DNA of 64,000 bases, from the NCBI RefSeq assembly GCF_020042285.1, contig NZ_CP083388.1, positions 3,002,001 to 3,066,000 of the forward strand, in the 5' to 3' direction. The notes beneath the pieces are model-generated. The model ran no database searches and had not been told where the DNA came from. It saw nothing but the letters and a program-made list of their open reading frames with translations. Each line of letters opens with the position of its first letter. Within the stretch, counting starts at the first letter, position 1. Source of the stretch: Ferruginibacter albus. Its GTDB lineage: Bacteria > Bacteroidota > Bacteroidia > Chitinophagales > Chitinophagaceae. A program made the translations under genes and the position numbers. This document shows, in pieces, positions 54,887 through 63,133 of the stretch.

Positions 54887-55819
54887 TTAATTTTGATACT
54901 CTACTTTGTCGAGGTTTATCATTGTTTCTTTATTACTATCCTCTGCTGTGATCTTTTTACCTGTAGCTATTTTGAATGTGCGTGTTAACCATTTGATCAA
55001 TCTTGGCCTCAATTCATAATAATCTTTAACAGGTTTTTTCTCCAACAATTTATTTTCGTCAAAACGCTTTACAGCAAAAGCATGTTGCGCAAAATAATCT
55101 TTCGGATATTCATAATACAATCCAAACTCCGACGGTTTCTCTTCTTTAGGTAGAAAAGCCGTGCCAAAGATCCAATCCCACACAGCAAATTTTGTAGAAT
55201 AATTTGCCCAGAACACCCGGCGATCATTTGCATGATGCCACTGGTGCATTTCAGGACCATTAATAACATACTGTAATTTGCCTGATTTTACATTGATATT
55301 AGAGTGAATGTACATTCCCCAAACGGCGTCAATTAAGGCTTTTATAGGAACCACCAATGGATTCGCTCCTAATAAAATAATTGGCGCAAATTCAATGGTC
55401 TGGTTAATGATAATTTCAATGGTATGTGAACGGGAGCCTGCTAACCAATCAACTTTTTTATTGGAGTGATGTGCTTCATGCGTACGCCAGAAAAATTTAG
55501 AAGTATGTTGCAGGCGATGAAACCAATAAATATAAAAATCATGCGTAACTAAAAAGAATAAGATCTGCATTGCTAAGGGCCACGAAGTAACCAAATGCGA
55601 TGACCAATGAAACTTTACATCCAATGGTTGAATGATATAATCAAAGATCAGGATCTTTAAAAAATAGCTTTGGATGAATGTATACCAAACAAGATCCAGC
55701 CAAAAGCCTTCCCTAAAAAAAGAAAGCCCCTTGGTGTAAGGAAATTTTCTTTCCAGGAAAATAAAGAGTGCTACGAAGGCTAATAAAATTCCTGTGGTAT
55801 AATAAACAATAGTCCCCAT
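54887..55819 (-). CDS. Sterol desaturase/fatty acid hydroxylase-family membrane protein
   Basis: The 310-residue protein has several membrane helices and the three histidine clusters of the di-iron hydroxylase/desaturase family: HDFYIYWFHRLQH, HEAHHSN and HQWHHAND. Such enzymes oxidise lipids, sterols or carotenoids using O2. It lies in the middle of the ulosonic-acid-type cluster, 3 bases after the NeuB-family gene and 10 bases before the SMR gene. A hydroxylated lipid carrier or aglycone is one possibility, but nothing in the sequence fixes the substrate. Confidence 0.85.
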   Translation of the reverse strand: MGTIVYYTTGILLAFVALFIFLERKFPYTKGLSFFREGFWLDLVWYTFIQSYFLKILIFDYIIQPLDVKFHWSSHLVTSWPLAMQILFFLVTHDFYIYWFHRLQHTSKFFWRTHEAHHSNKKVDWLAGSRSHTIEIIINQTIEFAPIILLGANPLVVPIKALIDAVWGMYIHSNINVKSGKLQYVINGPEMHQWHHANDRRVFWANYSTKFAVWDWIFGTAFLPKEEKPSEFGLYYEYPKDYFAQHAFAVKRFDENKLLEKKPVKDYYELRPRLIKWLTRTFKIATGKKITAEDSNKETMINLDKVEYQN

Positions 55820-55822
55820 TTA

Positions 55823-56725
55823 TTATTGCGCAGATTTTTCCGCTTTAGGTGTTATCACTTTTCTTAAACGCTTCATTGGCGCTAATTCGCTATCATAAAC
55901 TCTTTTAATACCGTCACCCATTGCCTGTTCTACATCACGAATATCTTTTACCAAACGTTGCATGCCTTGTGGTTCTACAGATGCAGCCTGGTCAGATCCC
56001 CACATGGCTCTGTCTAATGTAAAATGACGTTCAACCAAACAAGCCCCCATTGCCACTGCCGCAACAGTAGTAGCCAAGCCGGTTTCATGACCTGAGTAAC
56101 CTACGGGTACATCAGGATACATATCTTGTAATGTGTGGATCATTTTTAAATTCAATTGCTCAGGCGGGCAAGGATATGCTGATGTTGAATGTGCAATGAT
56201 CAAATTCTCTGTCCCGAATTTTTCAACGGCATCTTTGATCTCGTTCATTGTTGACATGCCTGTAGATAAAATATATGGCTTGTTCAATGATTTTACTTTT
56301 GCGATCAGATCATGATCCGTTAATGATGCCGATGCAAATTTGTACACACCGGGATTGAACTGTTCCATAAAATCTACAGCTTCTTCATCCCAGCAGGAAA
56401 CAAACCAATCAATTTTCTTCTCTTTACAATATTCATCAATGGCTTTGTATTCATCAAAACCAAACTCGATCAGCTTGCGATAATTAATGTACGTCATACG
56501 TCCCCATGGCGTATCACGTTCAATATGCCATTGGTCTTTCGGAGTGCATATCTCAGGTGTACGTTTTTGAAATTTTACCGCATCGCAGCCTGCCGCAGCC
56601 GCTTCATCAATCAGTTTCTTAGCAATGTCCAAAGAGCCATTATGGTTAATGCCAATTTCTGCAATGATGTATGCAGGTTGTCCGTAACCGATAGAGCGTT
56701 GTCCGCTTACTTTAAACGATTTCAT
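55823..56725 (-). CDS. NeuB-family synthase lacking the SAF domain
   Basis: NeuB-type enzymes condense phosphoenolpyruvate with an aldose to make sialic acid, legionaminic or pseudaminic acid. This 300-residue protein has the TIM-barrel signature IIAEIGINHNGSLDIAKK, KFQKRTPE, KFASASLTD, LSTGMST, HSTSAYPCP and GYSGHETG, and ERHFTLDRAMWGSDQ, all in family order. Unlike typical NeuB (about 340-350 residues), it ends right after the barrel (MKRLRKVITPKAEKSAQ), with no SAF/antifreeze-like domain that normally covers the active site of the partner subunit. It may therefore prefer a different substrate or recruit another protein. Its neighbours suggest an unusual acidic sugar. Confidence 0.88.
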   Translation of the reverse strand: MKSFKVSGQRSIGYGQPAYIIAEIGINHNGSLDIAKKLIDEAAAAGCDAVKFQKRTPEICTPKDQWHIERDTPWGRMTYINYRKLIEFGFDEYKAIDEYCKEKKIDWFVSCWDEEAVDFMEQFNPGVYKFASASLTDHDLIAKVKSLNKPYILSTGMSTMNEIKDAVEKFGTENLIIAHSTSAYPCPPEQLNLKMIHTLQDMYPDVPVGYSGHETGLATTVAAVAMGACLVERHFTLDRAMWGSDQAASVEPQGMQRLVKDIRDVEQAMGDGIKRVYDSELAPMKRLRKVITPKAEKSAQ

Positions 56726-56783
56726 AAATAGTAGTTTTCTGTTTTAGTTTTATTATTTTTTAGTCAGCATTTGTCTTTTTCTC

Positions 56784-56809
56784 AACATCGTTGTGTCACT
56801 CACTTGTAC
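56784..56809 (+). repeat. Short repeat related to the 47627/49087 pair
   Basis: AACATCGT...TCACTCACTTGTAC shares both ends of the 42-bp repeat but lacks the CCTGTCCTGAGGAACGAAGG core. It lies in the 110-base gap between the SDR and NeuB-family genes. Confidence 0.5.
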
Positions 56810-56835
56810 GACTACCGCTATTCAGCTTACTCAAA

Positions 56836-57645
56836 TTAAATAGCTGTCCACCCACCATCCACCACCAAATTAGCTCCTGTCATATAACCGGATGCATCAC
56901 TCGCTAAAAATACAATAGCGCCCCTGTAATCTTCCTTCGATGCCATCCTGTTCAACAACGTTTTATTGCTATAGTTCGATTTAAAAAATTCATCCTGGCT
57001 GTTTTCAACACCGCCGGGCGATAACGTATTCACACGAATATTTTTCTTACCCCAATACGATGCTAAAAACTTAGTAAACCCGATCACTGCTGATTTGGTT
57101 ACAGGATAAGCAGGTGATTTATAAAAAGCCTGCTCACCTTTTTCATTTTTATAAATATTCTGATCAGGAGCAACAATGCCATAGGTTGATGCTATATTAA
57201 TAATAGAGCCGCCCCCTTGTTCCAGCATTGCTGTTCCAAATACCTGCGAGCAAAGAAATACACCGCTCACATTTACGTTCCAGCTTTTGTTCCACATTTC
57301 CAGCGGGTAATTCTCAAACATGGATTGAGTACCTGCCAACAACGGATTTTCGAACATATCATTAATAGCAGCATTATTCACCAATATATCAATACGGCCA
57401 TATTTTTTTAATATCGCATCTTTTGCTGCGTTCAAAGAATCTTTACTGGTGACGTCAACGGCTATACCCAAATGTTCGCTGCCTAATTCAGCAGCTACTT
57501 TTTCAGATTGTTCTTTATTAATATCAGCTGTAACAACAAAAGCGCCTGCTTCTGCTAAAGCGCTGCAATGTTCTTTTCCAATCAAACCACAAGCGCCCGT
57601 AACAATAGCTACTTTACCTTTCAACGAAAACATGTTCTTATCCAT
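56836..57645 (-). CDS. SDR-family oxidoreductase
   Basis: The 269-residue protein is a classical short-chain dehydrogenase: VTGACGLIGKEHC as the nucleotide-binding loop (a variant of TGxxxGxG), DILVNNAAIND, NIASTYGIV, YPVTKSAVIGF with the catalytic Tyr-x-x-x-Lys and LSPGGV after it. It starts 8 bases inside the end of the aminotransferase gene, so they are translationally coupled. In this cluster it would reduce or oxidise a sugar intermediate or epimerise it; the direction and substrate are unknown. A 110-base gap with a short repeat follows before the NeuB-family gene. Confidence 0.9.
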   Translation of the reverse strand: MDKNMFSLKGKVAIVTGACGLIGKEHCSALAEAGAFVVTADINKEQSEKVAAELGSEHLGIAVDVTSKDSLNAAKDAILKKYGRIDILVNNAAINDMFENPLLAGTQSMFENYPLEMWNKSWNVNVSGVFLCSQVFGTAMLEQGGGSIINIASTYGIVAPDQNIYKNEKGEQAFYKSPAYPVTKSAVIGFTKFLASYWGKKNIRVNTLSPGGVENSQDEFFKSNYSNKTLLNRMASKEDYRGAIVFLASDASGYMTGANLVVDGGWTAI

Positions 57646-58987
57646 TAACCGCTTTTGTTTTAGGTTTAGTGTTGAAGTTGCTTACTTTTCTAAACACAGC
57701 TTCTACCGGTTTGCCACGTAATGAACTTGCTACAGTATTATTTGCAATTGCATCTTTCAATAATGGCAATACTTCACGATATACTTTTAATGTATAATCA
57801 ATATCAGCATCAGTGTGACTAAAGCTCATATTGTGGAAACCACCCCACAAGATCCCTCTCTTGATCATTTCTTGCTGAACAAAAGATTTTACTTCCAATC
57901 CGTTGCCTGCGCTTGCATCAAACGTAACCATTGAACGGCAATCATAACCAACACATTTAGTGTATTGTGCTACGCCAACTTCTTCCGCAATTTTATTATA
58001 ACCGTCTTTTAATAATTTTCCTTTGGTTGCTAAATATGCAGGAACGTTTTGATCGATCATTTCCTGGATAGTAGTAACAGCCGCTGCTAAAGACAATGCT
58101 TCACCACCAAATGTGGTAAAGAAAAACACTTCTTCATTGAAAAGATTCATGATGTCTTTTCTTCCTGTCAACAAAGAAATAGGCATACCATTCGCAAATG
58201 CTTTTGAGTAACAAGCCAGATCAGCCTTTACATCGAAATACTCCTGTGCACCACCAACAGCTACACGAAAACCTGTCCACATTTCATCGAATATCAACAA
58301 CGTTCCGTTTGCTTCGCAAACAGCTTTCAATTCTTTTAAGAAATCATTTTTTGGAGCCTCAAATACAAAAGGTTCCAATATCACGCAAGCCGTATCTTCA
58401 TCCAATGCATTCTTTACTGATTCAATATCGTTGTAATCAAAAGTTGAAGTCAGTTCTTTTATTTCTTCGGGAATACCGCTGTTGCGGCTTGTTACAGAAA
58501 TATACCAATCGTGCCAGCCATGATAACCGCAGCACAAAACTTTCTTTCTTCCTGTATATGCTCTCGCTACACGAATAGCAGCGCTGGTAACATCTGCACC
58601 GGTTTTGCTGATACGGATCGATTCTGCATTCGGAATAATTTTATGTATCAATTCTGCAAACACCACTTCCAGTTCGTGCATCATTGAAAAAGTAATGCCA
58701 TCTTTTAATTGCTCGATAATCGCATTATCAACTTTATCATAACCATAACCTAATGACAAAGGACCGATCGCCATATTGTAATCGATATATTCATTGCCAT
58801 CAACATCCCACACACGGGCGCCTTTACCTTTCTTTAAATATTTTGGAGCTACGCCGTTGATATATTGTCCCGGGCCTTTCGCCAATGTTTGTGTAACAGG
58901 TGTCATTATATTCACTGCACGGTCGTACAATTTATTCGACTCAACTATTGATGGATAATTTTCATTAAAAGCAACTTTGTTTGCCAT
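57638..58987 (-). CDS. Class III aminotransferase (GSA-aminomutase-like)
   Basis: The 449-residue PLP enzyme resembles glutamate-1-semialdehyde aminomutase and related sugar aminotransferases. It has ISKTGADVTSAAIRVARAYTGR, HGWHDWY, IFDEMWTGFR and CYSKAFANGMPIS with the PLP lysine at residue 262. The cluster context (split transketolase, SDR, NeuB-like, cytidylyltransferase) makes it more likely to aminate a keto-sugar than to serve haem synthesis. It is coupled to the SDR gene by overlap and lies 2 bases after the transketolase C-subunit gene. Confidence 0.9.
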   Translation of the reverse strand: MANKVAFNENYPSIVESNKLYDRAVNIMTPVTQTLAKGPGQYINGVAPKYLKKGKGARVWDVDGNEYIDYNMAIGPLSLGYGYDKVDNAIIEQLKDGITFSMMHELEVVFAELIHKIIPNAESIRISKTGADVTSAAIRVARAYTGRKKVLCCGYHGWHDWYISVTSRNSGIPEEIKELTSTFDYNDIESVKNALDEDTACVILEPFVFEAPKNDFLKELKAVCEANGTLLIFDEMWTGFRVAVGGAQEYFDVKADLACYSKAFANGMPISLLTGRKDIMNLFNEEVFFFTTFGGEALSLAAAVTTIQEMIDQNVPAYLATKGKLLKDGYNKIAEEVGVAQYTKCVGYDCRSMVTFDASAGNGLEVKSFVQQEMIKRGILWGGFHNMSFSHTDADIDYTLKVYREVLPLLKDAIANNTVASSLRGKPVEAVFRKVSNFNTKPKTKAVNG

Positions 58988-58989
58988 AA

Positions 58990-59901
58990 TTATTTTATTG
59001 ATGTTGATTGTAATTGATTCTTAATTTTTGCTGCAATTTTTTCAGGAGTAAATCCTTCGTATTCCAACACATGATTTAATAAAGCCGGTTTAAACCATTT
59101 ATCCTGTAACGATAATGGCAGCACATTAGCAGTTAATTTTTTGCTTAATAATAGTTCTGCCAAGATTGAATATAAACCTCCGGTTAAAAAATGGTCTTCT
59201 ACTGTTACAATAAGCTCACTATTCAATACAGCTTTGATGATCGCTTCTTCATCAATTGGTTTTAATGAACGTAAGTTGATCAATCCAACTGATAAACCTT
59301 CTTTCTCCAGCAATTCTTTTGCTTTCAATGCATTTTCAAATAAAAAGCCATACACTAAAATGGTTATATCTTTTCCTTCGCTGATTGTTTCTGCTTTACC
59401 GGGAACATAAGGTGCGTGTGTATACGAAGATGGTTTGTGATTGATACGAACATATGCCGGAGAAGGTGATAACCAAACATCAGGCAACATCTTTACCAGG
59501 TCATCTTCATCAGCAGGCGCATACACTTCCATACCTGGAATACCACGCATGATGGCAACGTCTTCAATAGCCTGGTGTGTAGGTCCGTTTCCATCGGATA
59601 AAAAACCCGGAATAAAGCCACTCAATTTAACAGGTAAATTCGCAATACCCACATCGGTACGAATAAACTCATACGCACGCATGGTTAAAAAAGGTGCCAA
59701 GGCATGAATTACAGGTATGCGTCCCCGTGAGGCAAGTCCTGCAGCCATGCCTACCATTGTTTGTTCGGTAATACCTGTATCTATAAAACGACTGCCCAAT
59801 GTTTTCGGCATGTTGCGAACCAACGCCCTGTTTTCGGCAGTCATCACAATAAAACGCTCATCTTCCAATGCCATTTTCGTCAATAGTTCTTCGTAGTTCA
59901 T
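58990..59901 (-). CDS. Transketolase, C-terminal subunit
   Basis: The 303-residue protein holds the pyrimidine-binding and C-terminal domains of transketolase: RFIDTGITEQTMVGMAAGLA with the conserved catalytic Glu, FIRTDVGIANLPVKL, and VTVEDHFLTGGLYSILAELL at the C-terminus. Together with the next upstream gene, which supplies the TPP-binding N-terminal half, it makes one complete split enzyme. It starts directly after the N-subunit stop. Split transketolases occur in polysaccharide and secondary-metabolite loci and also in some primary metabolism, but this pair sits inside the sugar cluster. Confidence 0.92.
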   Translation of the reverse strand: MNYEELLTKMALEDERFIVMTAENRALVRNMPKTLGSRFIDTGITEQTMVGMAAGLASRGRIPVIHALAPFLTMRAYEFIRTDVGIANLPVKLSGFIPGFLSDGNGPTHQAIEDVAIMRGIPGMEVYAPADEDDLVKMLPDVWLSPSPAYVRINHKPSSYTHAPYVPGKAETISEGKDITILVYGFLFENALKAKELLEKEGLSVGLINLRSLKPIDEEAIIKAVLNSELIVTVEDHFLTGGLYSILAELLLSKKLTANVLPLSLQDKWFKPALLNHVLEYEGFTPEKIAAKIKNQLQSTSIK

Positions 59902-60756
59902 TTATCTTACTATTAAAGTTTCTGATTCTAATAATGCTTTTGCAGTTCCGTGTAGTTCATTTAGCAATTGGCTTGCTTCATCTTTTGTAAATGAGCAGAA
60001 CCAGCGATCAGCACGGGCTTCAATGCTTGGCAGCCCTTTACCACGAACAGTATCGGCAATTACCACATTTACATTTTTGCCATAAGGCAATGAGGTAAAC
60101 ACTTCTTCCAATGCATTAAAATCGTGACCGTTTATTCTTTTTACGTTGCAACCAAAAGCTGCAAATTTATCATCCAATGATTCCAACGGAATTAATTCTT
60201 CTGTACGAATGTTTGCCTGGAACTGGTTCCTGTCAACCAAGATGGTTAAGTTATTTAAGTTGTAGGCATTGGCTACTAATAATGTTTCCCAAACGCTTCC
60301 TTCATTTAACTCTCCATCACCGGTGATCACTACAATATGATTGTCTTGATTTTTCAATTTGCAATCCAATGCAATACCCGCAGCTACGGCAGGTAAATGC
60401 CCTAACGAACCTGAATGGAATTCAACACCAGGAATATTCCTGTTCGGATGCCAGTAAATAGAATCGTTCGTTAATAAATGATTATCCAATCTTGCTTTAT
60501 CAATAAACCCTAATTCTGCTAATGTACCGTACATTGCAGGTACATCATGCCCTTTTGATAAGAACAAGTAATTGCGATTAGGATCTTTTAATGTTTCTGG
60601 TTCTAAGTCTAAAAATTCGCTGTATAAATAAGTCATCAGTTCCACACAGGAAAGAGAAGCGCCGATAAAGCACCCGCCGGTGGCAGACATGGCAATGATA
60701 TGCTCTCTTACTTTTAATGACAACTCTTGAAGTGATTGCAGTTTTTCTTCTGTCAT
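59902..60756 (-). CDS. Transketolase, N-terminal subunit
   Basis: The 284-residue protein carries the thiamine diphosphate-binding half of transketolase, with SKGHDVPAMYGTLAELGF, GSLGHLPAVAAGIAL, the GDGELNEGSVWE ... NQFQ metal/diphosphate motif and LPSIEARADRWFCSF near the C-terminus. It needs the C-terminal subunit, whose gene abuts its stop. Together they would move two-carbon ketol groups between a ketose and an aldose, which may build or shorten a sugar precursor in this cluster. It starts 2 bases after the cytidylyltransferase stop. Confidence 0.92.
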   Translation of the reverse strand: MTEEKLQSLQELSLKVREHIIAMSATGGCFIGASLSCVELMTYLYSEFLDLEPETLKDPNRNYLFLSKGHDVPAMYGTLAELGFIDKARLDNHLLTNDSIYWHPNRNIPGVEFHSGSLGHLPAVAAGIALDCKLKNQDNHIVVITGDGELNEGSVWETLLVANAYNLNNLTILVDRNQFQANIRTEELIPLESLDDKFAAFGCNVKRINGHDFNALEEVFTSLPYGKNVNVVIADTVRGKGLPSIEARADRWFCSFTKDEASQLLNELHGTAKALLESETLIVR

Positions 60757-60758
60757 AA

Positions 60759-61571
60759 TTATTTTTCTAAGATCTTAGTTTGAGATTGATTAACGGTTTT
60801 TAATTCATCCAAATGATTGCGATACCAGTTTACACCGGCAAAATCTTTGTTGATATTGTAAATGTCTTTGCGTTCATCGAGCAATTTTAAAATGTCTTCT
60901 ATGGTAAAAAGCGGATTGCGGGGAAATAATTCCGCAAAGATAGCCTTAATAAATAAATAGTCTTCCTTGTAATCGATAGTAAAACGGTGTGTCATGGAAT
61001 AGTCAATACCCCCATCCATTTCCACATTTCCGATGCGAAATTGTTCCGGACGTTCCCAAATATAAGGAGTAGTATGTTCCCGCTCCAGTTGCTTATCAGC
61101 CTTTTCCCATGCGGTTTTCAGCACAGCCATCGTCATTATTTCCACATCATTTCCATCCGGGTAAGTAGCAGGATGCAGGTTGCTCACAAAATCATACTTA
61201 TCCATATTGTTAAGAAAAAATGAAATTACTTTATCGATCACTTTTAGATCGATCAATGGGCAGTCACTTGGGATTTTTATTGCTACATCAGCGTTATATT
61301 TTAAAGCTGCCTGGTAATGCCTGTCCAACAGATCATTCATATCGCCACGATAGCATTCAATATTTTCCTTTTGACAAATTTCTTCGATCAGGTCATCGCT
61401 TGTATCTGTTGTTGTTGCAACAACAACAGTTCCGCTCAATTCTGCCGCTTTAACTCTTTCTACCTGGCGTACAAAAAGCGACTTGCCTTCCAGCAACATG
61501 GTTACTTTATCGGGCAGACGAGATGAGCTTCTGCGTGTTTGAATGATGGTTACTATGTTTGTTGCTTTCAC
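60759..61571 (-). CDS. SpsF-type cytidylyltransferase-family protein
   Basis: The 270-residue protein has the nucleotide-binding N-terminus IIQTRRSSSRLPDKV of SpsF/NeuA-like nucleotidyltransferases and the metal-binding region KIPSDCPLIDLKVIDKVI, then DFVSNLHPATYPDGNDVEIM and HRFTIDYKEDYLFIKAIF. It resembles spore-coat/legionaminic-type activating enzymes (COG1861 group). It would activate an acidic sugar as a CMP derivative (CTP dependent). It starts 66 bases after the GT-like gene; this gap contains a hairpin element. Confidence 0.85.
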   Translation of the reverse strand: MKATNIVTIIQTRRSSSRLPDKVTMLLEGKSLFVRQVERVKAAELSGTVVVATTTDTSDDLIEEICQKENIECYRGDMNDLLDRHYQAALKYNADVAIKIPSDCPLIDLKVIDKVISFFLNNMDKYDFVSNLHPATYPDGNDVEIMTMAVLKTAWEKADKQLEREHTTPYIWERPEQFRIGNVEMDGGIDYSMTHRFTIDYKEDYLFIKAIFAELFPRNPLFTIEDILKLLDERKDIYNINKDFAGVNWYRNHLDELKTVNQSQTKILEK

Positions 61572-61584
61572 TTTTATATTTTTT

Positions 61585-61634
61585 TCTCACAAAGTACACT
61601 AAGGTTTCCTTGTGATCACTGCGTCTCTGTGAGA
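61585..61634. repeat. Intergenic hairpin element with TCTCACA arms
   Basis: TCTCACA (61585-61591) and TGTGAGA (61628-61634) pair across a 36-base interior containing AAGG/CCTT. It resembles the larger element at 53181-53255 and lies between the cytidylyltransferase and GT-like genes. Confidence 0.5.
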
Positions 61635-61637
61635 CAT

Positions 61638-62669
61638 TTATGCGTACTGCATCTTCGACGACCTATACTTATCTAAAAACTCCTTTTTGCTGCCTTCAAA
61701 TTCAATATAACTCCTGCAAATATCTGCTATGTTGGCAGCAGATTTTCCTGCATTTTGAACGGGCGCTAACTGTTTCAATTTCTCCACATCAAAATAAGAA
61801 TGTACTTTTTTACCCAAGGCAATACCAATATATACAACAGTTGAATATTGCGTAATTAATTCATCACAATTAGCGATCATATGATCTGTATTGCCATCCG
61901 TAAATATCAACGTATTTGCCGGGGCATTCTCTTTAATTTCAGCAATCGCTCTTTCCTTATTTTCGTTTGGATGAAGTTTGAATAATAACTGTCGTCCATT
62001 GGCAACCTGCACACAATCACGAATAAACTTAGGGCGATCTTCTTTCTTAAATGTTTCTCTGATATCTGAAGTTGCCACCATCACATATCCATGATGCGGA
62101 AAATCATTTTGCAACAATGCCTGGCAGTTATCGTAATTAGGCATTCCTGTAATAAGTATTTTACCGGCATTGGTGCCTAACTCTGTAAATTGCTTTTTAT
62201 ATCCTTCCGATGCTGCGCAATAAATATCACAGATATTAGCACTACCGTTAAATGCAGTACTTGCTGCAAAATATCCGGGCAAATTAAGCGCATGGGTTAT
62301 TTTGCCCCAGGTTGTAATAGGGTCAGTCATTCCTTCCTGTACCCAGATCGTTTTTAATTTTCTCAATTCTTTGGTTACGATAAGATCTGAACAAAGCACT
62401 ACCAGGTCGTATTGGTTATTAAAAACAGATGCGGCATAATCGTTGGGTAAATGATGTTCTGTAAGATAAGCATCCGCTTTTCTTCTAAATTCCCCCGCTA
62501 AGATGGTTGTATCTAAAAATCCTTTTTTTACTGCAAAATTTACAATAGGATGTTTGCTGTATATCTGACTGTAATAGCAATCATATTCCGAAAGTTCAGA
62601 TGCGATTTTGTGCATCTGGGAGGTCTGGTTGGGCGAACCAATGATAAAAAGGATCTTTTTTTTCGACAT
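61638..62669 (-). CDS. GT-B-like protein, probable glycosyltransferase of the sugar cluster
   Basis: The 343-residue protein has two Rossmann-like halves of the GT-B/CDP-glycerol-phosphotransferase kind: KKKILFIIGSPNQTSQMHKIA at the N-terminus, and LLFKLHPNENKERA then ELITQYSTVVYIGIALGKKV, where SxxxYIGIAxGK-like sequence corresponds to the donor nucleotide-phosphate site. It is the first gene of the minus-strand cluster and would transfer the activated sugar or polyol phosphate. The exact donor is unknown. A TACCTTTG -7 box lies 12 bases before its ATG, so this is probably the main promoter of the cluster. Confidence 0.75.
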   Translation of the reverse strand: MSKKKILFIIGSPNQTSQMHKIASELSEYDCYYSQIYSKHPIVNFAVKKGFLDTTILAGEFRRKADAYLTEHHLPNDYAASVFNNQYDLVVLCSDLIVTKELRKLKTIWVQEGMTDPITTWGKITHALNLPGYFAASTAFNGSANICDIYCAASEGYKKQFTELGTNAGKILITGMPNYDNCQALLQNDFPHHGYVMVATSDIRETFKKEDRPKFIRDCVQVANGRQLLFKLHPNENKERAIAEIKENAPANTLIFTDGNTDHMIANCDELITQYSTVVYIGIALGKKVHSYFDVEKLKQLAPVQNAGKSAANIADICRSYIEFEGSKKEFLDKYRSSKMQYA

Positions 62670-62680
62670 AAAAAACTTTG

Positions 62681-62688
62681 CAAAGGTA
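62681..62688 (-). promoter_or_regulatory. -7 element of the sugar-acid cluster
   Basis: On the minus strand TACCTTTG matches TAnnTTTG and lies 12 bases before the ATG at 62669, leaving almost no leader. No clear -33 TTG is seen. Confidence 0.5.
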
Positions 62689-62786
62689 GAACCTAAAACG
62701 ATTAAAGCGAAGGAATGTTTTAAAATGTCGATAATTCGTAAAATGCCTGCCTATCAGCGTTTTGCGATGAATTTCGTACGAAACAG

Positions 62787-62816
62787 TTGGGTTTAAATAT
62801 AATTTCTATACATTCG
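62787..62816 (+). promoter_or_regulatory. Promoter of the btuB riboswitch transcript
   Basis: TTG (62787-62789), a 19-base spacer and TACATTCG (62809-62816; one mismatch to TAnnTTTG) form a well-spaced promoter. Its start site should fall at about 62820-62823, directly before the riboswitch. Confidence 0.6.
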
Positions 62817-62823
62817 CACCGCA

Positions 62824-63020
62824 TTTGGTTCTTAATCGCTGCAAAGCGATGGATTAAAAGGGAATTCCGGTGTAAGTCCGGAGCTATCCCCGTAGCTGTA
62901 ATGCCGCAGTTTTATAACAACTTTTGAATAACTGCATTCCACTGTCTGTATTTAAGCAAGATGGGAAGGAAATTCAAAAGGCGGCAAAGCCAGAAGACCT
63001 GCCAGGCGCAAATTTTATTC
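62824..63020 (+). ncRNA. Cobalamin (B12) riboswitch
   Basis: The conserved core is plain: AAAAGGGAA, then GGTGTAAGTCCGGAGC, ATCCCCGTAGCTGTAATGCCG and, about 100 bases on, GCCAGAAGACCTGCC (62989-63003). These match the B12-box and flanking stems of adenosylcobalamin riboswitches. It lies 110-130 bases upstream of the btuB-like start, and should reduce the receptor's expression when cobalamin is plentiful. The downstream region to 63133 includes a G/C hairpin (about 63023-63046) and a short AT-rich leader. Edges are approximate. Confidence 0.95.
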
Positions 63021-63133
63021 AACGAGCTTTCGGGTGAAAAGCCGGGATGAAACAAGTCTGCTGCAGAGGCTTTCTTTCATTTCACATCTTTCATTTTTGA
63101 AGGTTCATTCTTTAACTTTTAAACTCAAAAAGA

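Noticed and set aside
58198..58578. Plus-strand open frame of 126 codons inside the aminotransferase gene
   Set aside because: It is the reverse strand of a conserved enzyme and has a low-complexity, Gln/His/Leu-rich translation typical of a shadow frame.
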